Below are positions 1-5,955 of a stretch of DNA of 8,551 nt, one piece after another. A program made the position numbers and the translations under genes. Numbering within the stretch: the first letter of the stretch is position 1; each line of letters begins with the position of its first letter. Under the pieces are notes generated by a model that did no database searches, was not told the DNA's origin, and saw nothing but the letters and a program-made list of their open reading frames with translations. Source of the stretch: Phycisphaerae bacterium (GTDB lineage: Bacteria; Planctomycetota; Phycisphaerae; Phycisphaerales; SM1A02); the NCBI GenBank assembly GCA_018665385.1, contig JABJDN010000051.1, positions 1 through 8,551 on the forward strand. Direction: 5' to 3'.

Positions 1-135
1 GACGGAACCATAGACGTGCACGACCTGCTTTTGATGATTGGCGCATGGGGCGAATGCGATTGCATCGAAGACCTTACCGGAGATGGCAGAGTATCAATCG
101 CAGATATTCTGCTATTGATTTCCGCTTGGGGTTAA
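1..135 (+). CDS. C-terminal end of a secreted protein with dockerin/EF-hand-like tail (partial)
   Basis: Frame 1 is open from the first base to a TAA at 133-135, giving the last 44 residues of a longer protein whose body lies to the left of the window. The tail has two half-repeats, DVHDLLLMIGAWG and SIADILLLISAWG, joined by a CDC cysteine pair and an acidic loop DLTGDGRVSIADI. The DxTGDGxVxxxD pattern is the calcium-binding loop seen in type I dockerin and EF-hand repeats, and the protein stops right after the second AWG. Tails of this kind close many exported proteins of Phycisphaerae-type planctomycetes, where they are thought to mediate attachment or sorting; no cohesin partner can be seen here. 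The function of the missing N-terminal part cannot be told. Its stop overlaps the stop of the convergent fabF gene. Confidence 0.85.
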   Translation, partial: DGTIDVHDLLLMIGAWGECDCIEDLTGDGRVSIADILLLISAWG

Positions 136-1442
136 TTGTTGAATCGCTTCACAACAAGCGTATTATTCTGCCCACCAAAACCGAATGAGTTGCTTACGCA
201 ACAATCAACTTGCGCTTCTCTTGCAACGTTCGGGACGTAATCTAAATCTAGTTCTGGGTCTGGAGTATCAAGATTTATTGTGGGAACGAGCATGCCAGTT
301 TGAATAGACATGATGCACGTAATCAACTCAACTGAACCAGCGGCAGCAATGAGATGCCCCATCATAGATTTGATAGAACTTACAGGAACGTTTGGTGCAT
401 TCTCTCCGAAGACAAGTTTAATTGCTTTCGTTTCGATGGAATCATTTTCTTGTGTACTTGTGCCGTGTGCTGAAATATATTGCACGAGCGGTTTTCCATC
501 GACCGTTGCTTTCGGATCTATATTTGCTTGAGAAAGTGCATTTGTAATTGCAGCTGCTGGTCCACGCCCTTCTGGGTGAAGGTCAGTAATTCTGTAGGCA
601 TCTGCGCTCGAACCGAAGCCAACAATTTCAGCAATTGGAGTCGCGCCTCGAGCAAGTGCGTGCTCAAGTGTTTCAAGTACGAGCATGCCAGAGCCTTCGC
701 CCATGACAAAGCCTCCTCTATCTTTAGAGAATGGCTTCGAAGCTTTTTTCGGGTCACCATCGTAGGTAGAGAGAGCAGTTAATCGGTTGAACCCTGTAAT
801 GCCGAGTGCATGTAACATGGTATGCGCGCCACCTGTAAGCATGACATCTGCATCTCCGTGAAGCAAGACGCTCGTTGCTTCTCCAATGGCTTGGGTGCTC
901 GCAGCACATGCAGTTAAGCAATTAAATGCAGGACCCCGCAATCCGTATTCTTTCGCAACGTGCCAGAGCGGCATGTTTGGTTCTTGTTCGACTTCGCCCC
1001 ATTCATCAAGGCTATCTTGCGCAAACTTTGCCCATGCAACTGGGTCAACTTTATCGTCTTCAACATCCCAGGAGTGCGTATCAATCATGGAGTGCGCAGA
1101 GAAATCAAGCACGCCTTCGCCAGCGCCCATGTAAATGCCAGCGCGTTCTAGATTTAATTGCTTAAAATTATCTAGGCCTGATTGTTCCCAAGCTTGTTTC
1201 GCTGCACCAAGAGCGAACTGGGAATTCATCGCTGGGGAGTGGTGGATTGCTGAATCATTAACATAGGCTGTCCAGTCGAAATCCCGAACTTGCCCTGCAA
1301 ACTTCGTTGGAAAACTTGATGCGTCAAATCTATCAATCGTTGCAATTGCAGATTCGCTATTACACATTCGTTTCCAGACTGTATCAAGATCGTTTCCGAG
1401 CGGAGTAATCCAGCCCATTCCAGTTACTACAACACGTGTCAT
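132..1442 (-). CDS. fabF: 3-oxoacyl-ACP synthase II (FabF-type ketosynthase)
   Basis: 436-residue condensing enzyme of the KAS I/II family, expected to elongate acyl-ACP by decarboxylative condensation with malonyl-ACP in the cytoplasm. The nucleophile is Cys179 in LTACAAS, the two catalytic His are His326 in SAHGTST and His363 in MMGHLIAAAG, with Lys358 in SIKSM, so the Cys-His-His-Lys set is complete. The gating Phe of KAS II is Phe422 in NSFGFGGQ. The protein is somewhat longer than E. coli FabF (about 412 residues); most of the extra length is an acidic, Trp-rich stretch around residues 118-162 ahead of the active-site Cys. The start at 1442 is chosen because the protein then begins MTRVVVTGMG as the family does, because its ATG overlaps the stop of the upstream ketosynthase-like gene as ATGA, and because a GGAG lies 9 nt upstream. 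An in-frame 32-residue upstream extension does not look like the family. The pairing with a second ketosynthase suggests a dedicated, perhaps secondary, fatty-acid or polyketide role; housekeeping FabF is the alternative. Confidence 0.93.
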   Translation of the reverse strand: MTRVVVTGMGWITPLGNDLDTVWKRMCNSESAIATIDRFDASSFPTKFAGQVRDFDWTAYVNDSAIHHSPAMNSQFALGAAKQAWEQSGLDNFKQLNLERAGIYMGAGEGVLDFSAHSMIDTHSWDVEDDKVDPVAWAKFAQDSLDEWGEVEQEPNMPLWHVAKEYGLRGPAFNCLTACAASTQAIGEATSVLLHGDADVMLTGGAHTMLHALGITGFNRLTALSTYDGDPKKASKPFSKDRGGFVMGEGSGMLVLETLEHALARGATPIAEIVGFGSSADAYRITDLHPEGRGPAAAITNALSQANIDPKATVDGKPLVQYISAHGTSTQENDSIETKAIKLVFGENAPNVPVSSIKSMMGHLIAAAGSVELITCIMSIQTGMLVPTINLDTPDPELDLDYVPNVAREAQVDCCVSNSFGFGGQNNTLVVKRFNN

Positions 1443-2761
1443 GAAGAAATTCTCCCAAGGACTATGGCAACGCATTGTCCGCCTTCCCCTGCAGTTATGC
1501 AAAGAATATTGCGAATGTTCATATCTGTTGCGTCGCATGTACCAGCATCAATACCAGGGGTTTGCTCTGCCCCTAAACGCGCTGGAAGTTTCTGTTCCCG
1601 TAACACCTTTGCTGCAATACCAATACTAATACCACTGTTGCCCGCCATGCAGTTCCCGGTATACGGAATAGTTGTAATTGTGGGAATTGAATCAAGGCGG
1701 TCTTTGAAAATTGTGTGCAGCCCATCTCGTTCGGCGCTGTCAACTTGTCTGATACCAGAACCAAGGGGGACTATGACATCAATTTCATCAATAGTGGAAT
1801 CCGATTCTTCAAGTGCTCGCGTGATTGCTGAAGCAATTGCTTGTGGATCTGCATCTAAAGGCGAATCAGCAAATGACTGCCGGCACCCTATTCCATCGAT
1901 GGTGCACCAAGGCGAGCCACCGCGGGCTTCACAAGAAACTGCAGATTCAACAATCATTATTCCGCCACCTTCTCCGATGACGGTGCCAGTTGCATGTTCT
2001 GAAAACGGTTGCACTAGCGATGACATATCTCCGCTGCCATCTGAATCAGCAAGTCTTCCGGTGCAGTGCTGCCTATAGAGTGCAAGCGGGTTGACCCGAT
2101 CTTCTGCGCCCCCAGAAAGGCAAGCGTCTGCATCTCCGCGTTGAATTACTCTTCGAGACTCTGCAATTGAAAGGGCACTTGCTGCTTCGCAACAAGTAAT
2201 AGCATTGCTCGGGCCTTGGCAGTCGTGCACGATAGTTATGTGGCAGGCCAGCATATTTGGCAGATATTTTAAAAGCCAAAGCGGTGTTAAATTTTGCATG
2301 CCTTCACTGCCCCAGTGGGCAAGGTCAAATGTGCCATCTTCTTTTTTACTGGTGACTAGGGCTGCGCCAAGTTCGTTTACGTCGGCTGCGATGAGTCCCG
2401 CCCCGATATGGCAGCCAACTCTATTTGGTTGGAGAGTAGGAGGCGCATCGCCTGTGCCTGCTGTTGCTAAGCCAGCGCTCGCCACTGCTAGCATGGATGC
2501 ACCAACTGCTAATTCAGTATCTCTACACATGACCTTTGTTGCTTTGCGATGGCTTTTGGGTACGATTTTTCTTACCTTGAAGGCATCTTCTGCAAGTTCG
2601 CCTGCAACCTGTGAGGTGAAACCGCTTGGGTCAAACCGCTCAATGCGTTTTAGGCCCGTTCTGCCTTCGAGCATAGCATCCCAGAGCACATCAATTCCTT
2701 CCCCAAAGCAAGAGATTATGCCAACACCTGAAATAACAACTTTTGAATCTACCATGCTCAT
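1439..2761 (-). CDS. Degenerate beta-ketoacyl synthase-like protein (KS partner / chain-length-factor-like)
   Basis: 440 residues with a clear ketosynthase fold signature: N-terminal KVVISGVGIIS, the Cys-loop NAITCCEAAS, GGAEDRVNP, and VIGEGGGIMIVE. The nucleophile position is Cys191 in TCCEA, but the first catalytic His is replaced by Leu333 (VPLGSG in place of AHGTST), the second by Asn370 (YTGNCMAG in place of GHLIAAAG), and the active-site Lys by Ile365. The gating GFGG has become GEGG (425-428). Normal decarboxylative condensation is therefore unlikely. The inferred role is a non-condensing partner of the FabF encoded directly downstream (ATGA overlap, translational coupling), similar in principle to the chain-length factor of type II polyketide synthases, although those usually lose the Cys. 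The protein is unusually rich in cysteine (16). The start at 2761 (or 2755, two codons later) is preferred over an in-frame ATG at 2806 because the family begins near there and a promoter-like TACAAT lies at 2771-2776; no Shine-Dalgarno is visible. Confidence 0.82.
   Translation of the reverse strand: MSMVDSKVVISGVGIISCFGEGIDVLWDAMLEGRTGLKRIERFDPSGFTSQVAGELAEDAFKVRKIVPKSHRKATKVMCRDTELAVGASMLAVASAGLATAGTGDAPPTLQPNRVGCHIGAGLIAADVNELGAALVTSKKEDGTFDLAHWGSEGMQNLTPLWLLKYLPNMLACHITIVHDCQGPSNAITCCEAASALSIAESRRVIQRGDADACLSGGAEDRVNPLALYRQHCTGRLADSDGSGDMSSLVQPFSEHATGTVIGEGGGIMIVESAVSCEARGGSPWCTIDGIGCRQSFADSPLDADPQAIASAITRALEESDSTIDEIDVIVPLGSGIRQVDSAERDGLHTIFKDRLDSIPTITTIPYTGNCMAGNSGISIGIAAKVLREQKLPARLGAEQTPGIDAGTCDATDMNIRNILCITAGEGGQCVAIVLGRISS
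1452..1455 (-). promoter_or_regulatory. Ribosome binding site of fabF
   Basis: On the minus strand GGAG (within TTGGGAGAA) stands 9 nt before the ATG at 1442 and lies inside the last codons of the ketosynthase-like gene. Together with the ATGA start-stop overlap it supports 1442 as the true fabF start. Confidence 0.6.
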
Positions 2762-2770
2762 TGTGCGCGG

Positions 2771-2800
2771 ATTGTACCGCAACCCTGCAAAGCAAGTCGA
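2771..2800 (-). promoter_or_regulatory. Putative promoter of the ketosynthase pair
   Basis: The minus strand reads TCGACT, an 18-nt spacer, then TACAAT (2776 to 2771). The -10 matches TATAAT at 5 of 6 positions and the -35 matches TTGACA at 4 of 6. A transcript starting 7 to 10 nt after the -10 would begin at or within about three bases of the ATG at 2761, which would make the mRNA leaderless or almost so. This agrees with the absence of any purine-rich ribosome site before that ATG. Confidence 0.45.
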
Positions 2801-2864
2801 TTTCAATACCAGGTGTATGACCAGGCAAACTATTTTTCATAGAAGCGAAAATAGACACAGCCTG

Positions 2865-2881
2865 TTCCTGTAGAATAGGAA
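2865..2881 (+). promoter_or_regulatory. Small inverted repeat around a -10-like TAGAAT upstream of the SulP gene
   Basis: TTCCT (2865-2869) and AGGAA (2877-2881) form a 5-bp inverted repeat with loop GTAGAAT, and TAGAAT (2871-2876) resembles a -10 box. No good -35 sits at the right distance: the nearest, TAGACA at 2852-2857, is only 13 nt away. If TAGAAT is a -10, the repeat would overlap the promoter and could be an operator; the AGGAAGG at 2877-2883 could instead be a distant ribosome site, 14 nt before the ATG. This is the only structure seen in the 136-nt divergent gap and it is weak. Confidence 0.22.
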
Positions 2882-2897
2882 GGTTTGGCTGACAAGT

Positions 2898-4454
2898 ATG
2901 TTCAAACTTCAAAGTAACCCCCAATTCAAATTACGCATAGATATTCTTTCTGGGCTAACTGTTGCATTGGCGCTTGTGCCTGAAGCGGTTGCATTTGCAT
3001 TTGTTGCAGGAGTCGACCCAATTGTTGGATTGCACGCAGCATTTATTGTTGGCATAATTACGGCATTGTTCGGTGGCAGGCCCGGCATGATTTCTGGCGC
3101 AACGGGCGCTATTGCCATTGTGCTCGTAGCACTTGTTGCGACCCACGGTATTGAATATATGTTTGCAGCCGTCGTCCTGATGGGTTTTTTGCAAGTCCTC
3201 GCGGGTGTTCTGCATTTAGGAAAGTTCATTCGAATGGTGCCACACCCCGTCATGCTTGGCTTCGTGAATGGCCTTGCTATCGTTATATTCTTAGCGCAAA
3301 TGGGTCAGTTTAAAACCGCAGATGCAGATGGCGTGATGCAATGGATGCAAGGGACTCAACTGATTACGATGTTGGTGTTAGTATCGGCAACAATGGCAGT
3401 TATTTTCTTTCTCCCTAAAATGACGAAAGCAATTCCAGCATCGCTTGCTGCTATTGTTTCTATTACGATTGTGTCAATTATGTTTGGTTTAGACGCACCA
3501 AATATTGTTGATTTTTTACGCTCTATGACGGGCAACAGCGAAGCGACCTTGCATGGTGGATTCCCAGAGTTTTCAATACCAATGGTGCCATTCACGTTTG
3601 AAACTCTACGGATTATTTTCCCTTATGCAGTTATCCTCGCCGCAGTTGGCTTGATTGAGTCACTGCTTACCCTAACACTTGTTGATGAACTCACCGACAC
3701 ACGCGGACGCGGTAACAAGGAATGCGTTGCGCAGGGTGCAGCAAACTTGACATGTGGATTCTTTGGCGGCATGGGGGGTTGCGCAATGATTGGCCAATCG
3801 ATGATTAATATCAATTCAGGAGGTCGAGGTCGGACATCTGGCGTTACAGCAGCGCTTGTCTTGCTCGCATTTGTGCTTTTTGCTTCTGGGCTTATTGAAA
3901 TGGTTCCCGTTGCAGCCCTTGTAGGCGTGATGTTTATGGTTGTGCTTGGGACGTTTGAATGGTCAAGTTTTAGGGTGTTGCATAAAGTGCCGATTTCTGA
4001 TGCGTTCGTAATTGTGCTAGTTTCAGCAGTGACGGTCTTTACAGATTTAGCAATAGCAGTTTTTGTTGGCGTCATTGTTTCCGCGCTGGTGTTCGCTTGG
4101 AAACACGCACAAGTAATACACGCAGCAACAGAGATAGATGCGAAGGGCACAAAAATTTACACCCTACATGGACCGCTGTTCTTTGGTTCTATAAAAAGTT
4201 TTCTTGACTTGTTTGATCCAAGCAACGACCCAGATGACGTTGTCATTGAATTCCAACATACTCGAGTATCAGACCACTCTGCGATTGAAGCGATTGACAA
4301 CTTGGCAGAGCGCTATGAACGTTTTGGGAAAAAGTTACACCTTCGCCACTTGAGCAGTGATTGCCGAAGACTCCTGCGTAAAGCGGGAAGTATGGTTGAA
4401 GTAAATGTTATTGAAGATCCGCACTACCATGTAGCGGACGACGCTTTAGCCTAG
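2898..4454 (+). CDS. SulP/SLC26-family inorganic anion transporter with STAS domain
   Basis: 518-residue inner-membrane transporter. Residues about 12-405 are strongly hydrophobic and carry family motifs: DILSGLTVALALVPEAVAFA in the first helix, FGGRPGMISGATGA (58-71), PHPVMLGFVNGLAI (115-128), and ESLLTLTLVDELTDT followed by QGAANLTCGFFGGMGGCA and SGGRGRTSG (254-315). The C-terminal 415-518 is a cytoplasmic STAS domain, with the core VVIEFQHTRVSDHSAIEAID and the ending HLRHLSSDCRRLLRKAG. SulP proteins move sulfate, bicarbonate or other small anions, usually as symporters; the sequence resembles the subgroup that includes cyanobacterial BicA and Bacillus YbaR, but substrate cannot be fixed from it. 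No carbonic anhydrase or sulfate-assimilation gene is beside it. The length is close to that of compact bacterial SulP proteins and nothing appears broken. The start at 2898 begins just before the first helix; the alternative ribosome-site spacing is poor. Confidence 0.92.
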   Translation: MFKLQSNPQFKLRIDILSGLTVALALVPEAVAFAFVAGVDPIVGLHAAFIVGIITALFGGRPGMISGATGAIAIVLVALVATHGIEYMFAAVVLMGFLQVLAGVLHLGKFIRMVPHPVMLGFVNGLAIVIFLAQMGQFKTADADGVMQWMQGTQLITMLVLVSATMAVIFFLPKMTKAIPASLAAIVSITIVSIMFGLDAPNIVDFLRSMTGNSEATLHGGFPEFSIPMVPFTFETLRIIFPYAVILAAVGLIESLLTLTLVDELTDTRGRGNKECVAQGAANLTCGFFGGMGGCAMIGQSMININSGGRGRTSGVTAALVLLAFVLFASGLIEMVPVAALVGVMFMVVLGTFEWSSFRVLHKVPISDAFVIVLVSAVTVFTDLAIAVFVGVIVSALVFAWKHAQVIHAATEIDAKGTKIYTLHGPLFFGSIKSFLDLFDPSNDPDDVVIEFQHTRVSDHSAIEAIDNLAERYERFGKKLHLRHLSSDCRRLLRKAGSMVEVNVIEDPHYHVADDALA

Positions 4455-4490
4455 GGGTCTGGTAGTAATAGAATGTTACCCTAGTTTTTT
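4451..4490 (+). terminator. Rho-independent-like terminator of the SulP gene, embedded in the end of the DAHP synthase gene
   Basis: CTAGGG (4451-4456) pairs with CCCTAG (4479-4484), separated by 22 nt, and is followed directly by TTTTTT (4485-4490). An alternative inner pairing GGTA/TACC (4461-4464 with 4477-4480) is also possible. The stem begins at the SulP stop codon, while its right arm and T-run are part of the last codons of the convergent DAHP synthase gene. On the minus strand the stem is not followed by a T-run, so it appears one-directional. The long loop and AT-containing stem make it a moderate candidate. Confidence 0.5.
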
Positions 4491-5801
4491 ACCAACAAGC
4501 ATCGCAAGTTCGATTGATTGTTCGTAATTCAAACGAGGGTCTACCAATGTTTCGTATGCGTCACCAAGACAGTGTTCGTCAAGGCCTCTTGCACCGCCTG
4601 TGCACTCAGTGACATTTTGACCACATACTTCTACATGCACACCACCAAGCGTAGAACCCAATCGTTTATGTATATCAATGGATTGTTCTACTTCTGAAAG
4701 AATGGAGTCAAAGTTCCGTGTCTTGAAACCGCTTTCGGTTTTCTTCGTGTTTCCATGCATCGGGTCACATATAAAGAGCACTTGTTTTCCAGTTGCCTGC
4801 ACTGCTTCGATGAGTTTAGGTAACTCGCCTGCGACCTTTTCAGCACCGTACCTGTGAATAAGAGTTAGTCGCCCAGGTTCATTATTGGGGTGCAATGCGT
4901 CAAGAAGTTTTTCTATCTCAATTGCGTGTGCTCCAATTTTTACACCAATAGGATTGGCGATGCCTTTAAAAAATTCGATATGCCCACCATCAAGTTCAGT
5001 GGTTCGAGCACCGATCCACGGAAAGTGAGATGACAAGTTGTACCAGCCATCACGGTGAGGTACTTGTCTTGTTTGCGCTTGCTCGTAATGTAAATGCAAC
5101 CCTTCGTGGCTTGTGAAGAATTCAACCCTATTGATTGCGCCAACTGCTTCGCCAGCGAGTGTTTCCATGAATCGCAAACTTTCTGCTATTGATGCCACAA
5201 TAGATTGATACTCAGCAGCACGCGGGGAGTGTTCGACAAAACCTAGGTCCCAATACTCAGGGTGATGCAAATCAGCAAACCCGCCATCAATAAGTGCACG
5301 GACAAAATTGATTGTCATTGCGCTTCTTTCGAATCCGCGGAGTAAACGGTTTGGGTTTGGGGTGCGCGCTAGTTCTGAAAATTCTATGTCGTTTACAAGA
5401 TCGCCTCTATAGCTAGGCAGAGCAATACCGTCGATCGTTTCCAAATCGCTAGAGCGAGGTTTTGCATATTGACCAGCAAGTCGACCAACACGAATAACTC
5501 GACGCTTGGTCGTGTGCACAAGAACAAGGGACATTTGTAGCAGTACCTTTAGTTGCCCTGTTATTCGCTCCGGCGTGCAATCTGCAAATCGTTCTGCGCA
5601 ATCACCCGCTTGCAGTAAAAAACGTTTGCCCGAAGCGGCGTCTGCTAGTTGCGATTTAAGAGTTTCAATTTCCCAAGATGAAACCAGCGGTGGCAACGTC
5701 GTAAGTTGCGATACAGCTCTCTGTAGAGCATCGGAATCAACGTAATTCGGCTGTTGTGCCGTTTTTTTGTCTTGCCAAGATGTGGGATTCCAACTGGTCA
5801 T
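4476..5801 (-). CDS. aroF: Class II 3-deoxy-7-phosphoheptulonate (DAHP) synthase
   Basis: 441-residue class II (plant/Mycobacterium-type) DAHP synthase, which joins phosphoenolpyruvate and erythrose 4-phosphate as the first committed step of the shikimate pathway to aromatic amino acids. Recognisable blocks run in family order: LLQAGDCAERF (63-72), VGRLAGQYAKPRS (105-117), TSHEGLHLHYE (230-240), HFPWIGARTTELDGGHI (259-275), ANPIGVKIG (282-290), CDPMHGNT (345-352), HVEVCGQNVTEC (389-400) and DPRLNYEQS (421-429). The metal ligands known from the Mycobacterium tuberculosis enzyme map to Cys68, His349, Glu391 and Asp421, with spacing nearly identical to that enzyme. Length is slightly under the usual 450-470, with a shorter N-terminus. 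The start at 5801 (MTSWNPTSW) is chosen because the open frame upstream runs through the tRNA-Leu gene. There are 8 nt between that tRNA and the ATG and no Shine-Dalgarno. Symbols aroF, aroG and aroH are used variably for this class. Confidence 0.95.
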   Translation of the reverse strand: MTSWNPTSWQDKKTAQQPNYVDSDALQRAVSQLTTLPPLVSSWEIETLKSQLADAASGKRFLLQAGDCAERFADCTPERITGQLKVLLQMSLVLVHTTKRRVIRVGRLAGQYAKPRSSDLETIDGIALPSYRGDLVNDIEFSELARTPNPNRLLRGFERSAMTINFVRALIDGGFADLHHPEYWDLGFVEHSPRAAEYQSIVASIAESLRFMETLAGEAVGAINRVEFFTSHEGLHLHYEQAQTRQVPHRDGWYNLSSHFPWIGARTTELDGGHIEFFKGIANPIGVKIGAHAIEIEKLLDALHPNNEPGRLTLIHRYGAEKVAGELPKLIEAVQATGKQVLFICDPMHGNTKKTESGFKTRNFDSILSEVEQSIDIHKRLGSTLGGVHVEVCGQNVTECTGGARGLDEHCLGDAYETLVDPRLNYEQSIELAMLVGKKLG

Positions 5802-5809
5802 GTGCGTAA

Positions 5810-5893
5810 TGCGGGCGAGAGGACTCGAACCTCCACGGGTGTTACCCCACCAGAACCTAAATCTGGCGCGTCTGCCAATTTCGCCACGCCCGC
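5810..5893 (-). tRNA. tRNA-Leu, anticodon UAG
   Basis: The minus strand folds as a class II (long variable arm) tRNA of 84 nt. The acceptor stem is GCGGGCG pairing with CGCCCGC, with discriminator A at 5810. The D arm closes GCG/CGC around a loop containing TTGGCAGA. The anticodon arm is CCAGA-TTTAGGT-TCTGG with TAG at positions 34-36, reading CUA and other CUN leucine codons. The variable arm GGG-TAACA-CCC follows, then the T arm GGAGG-TTCGAGT-CCTCT with one G-U pair. The CCA end is not encoded: the next bases are TTA. It lies immediately upstream of the DAHP synthase gene on the same strand. Confidence 0.97.
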
Positions 5894-5915
5894 GTGGATT
5901 GGTGCAGAAGTGGAT

Positions 5916-5945
5916 ATGATACTTGCAAAGTTGTTTCCCTAACAA
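5916..5945 (-). promoter_or_regulatory. Putative promoter of tRNA-Leu and DAHP synthase
   Basis: The minus strand has TTGTTA (5945-5940), an 18-nt spacer, and TATCAT (5921-5916). The -10 matches TATAAT at 5 of 6 positions and the -35 matches TTGACA at 4 of 6. Transcription would begin about 16 nt before the mature tRNA 5' end, a usual distance. No other promoter fits between the tRNA and the DAHP synthase ATG, so the two are probably cotranscribed. Confidence 0.5.
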
Positions 5946-5955
5946 CCCTAAACTC

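Noticed and set aside
1443..1538. 32-codon N-terminal extension of FabF
   Set aside because: It overlaps the end of the ketosynthase-like gene, does not resemble the family, and the ATG at 1442 has both a GGAG and the ATGA coupling.
1464..2078. Open frame of 204 codons on the plus strand
   Set aside because: It lies fully antisense to the ketosynthase-like gene, whose reading is supported by family motifs. The translated product shows no recognisable domain and there is no ribosome site.
2762..2806. 15-codon N-terminal extension of the ketosynthase-like protein
   Set aside because: It would span the promoter-like TACAAT, and the ketosynthase fold begins right after the Met codons at 2761 and 2755.
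2205..2873. Open frame of 222 codons on the plus strand
   Set aside because: It is antisense to the N-terminal half of the ketosynthase-like gene and its promoter, with a low-complexity Ser/Pro/Ala-rich translation typical of an antisense shadow.
2852..2876. TAGACA and TAGAAT as a full promoter for the SulP gene
   Set aside because: Both boxes match consensus well, but the spacer is only 13 nt, too short for a normal sigma-70-type promoter.
3623..4150. Open frame of 175 codons on the minus strand
   Set aside because: It is antisense to the membrane part of the SulP transporter. The Thr/Ala/Ile-rich product is what antisense hydrophobic codons produce.
5915..5920. TATGAT as a plus-strand -10 for the DoxX gene, making a bidirectional promoter with the tRNA promoter
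   Set aside because: No plus-strand -35 is found at a suitable distance, and the match is a by-product of the near-palindromic -10 of the tRNA promoter.
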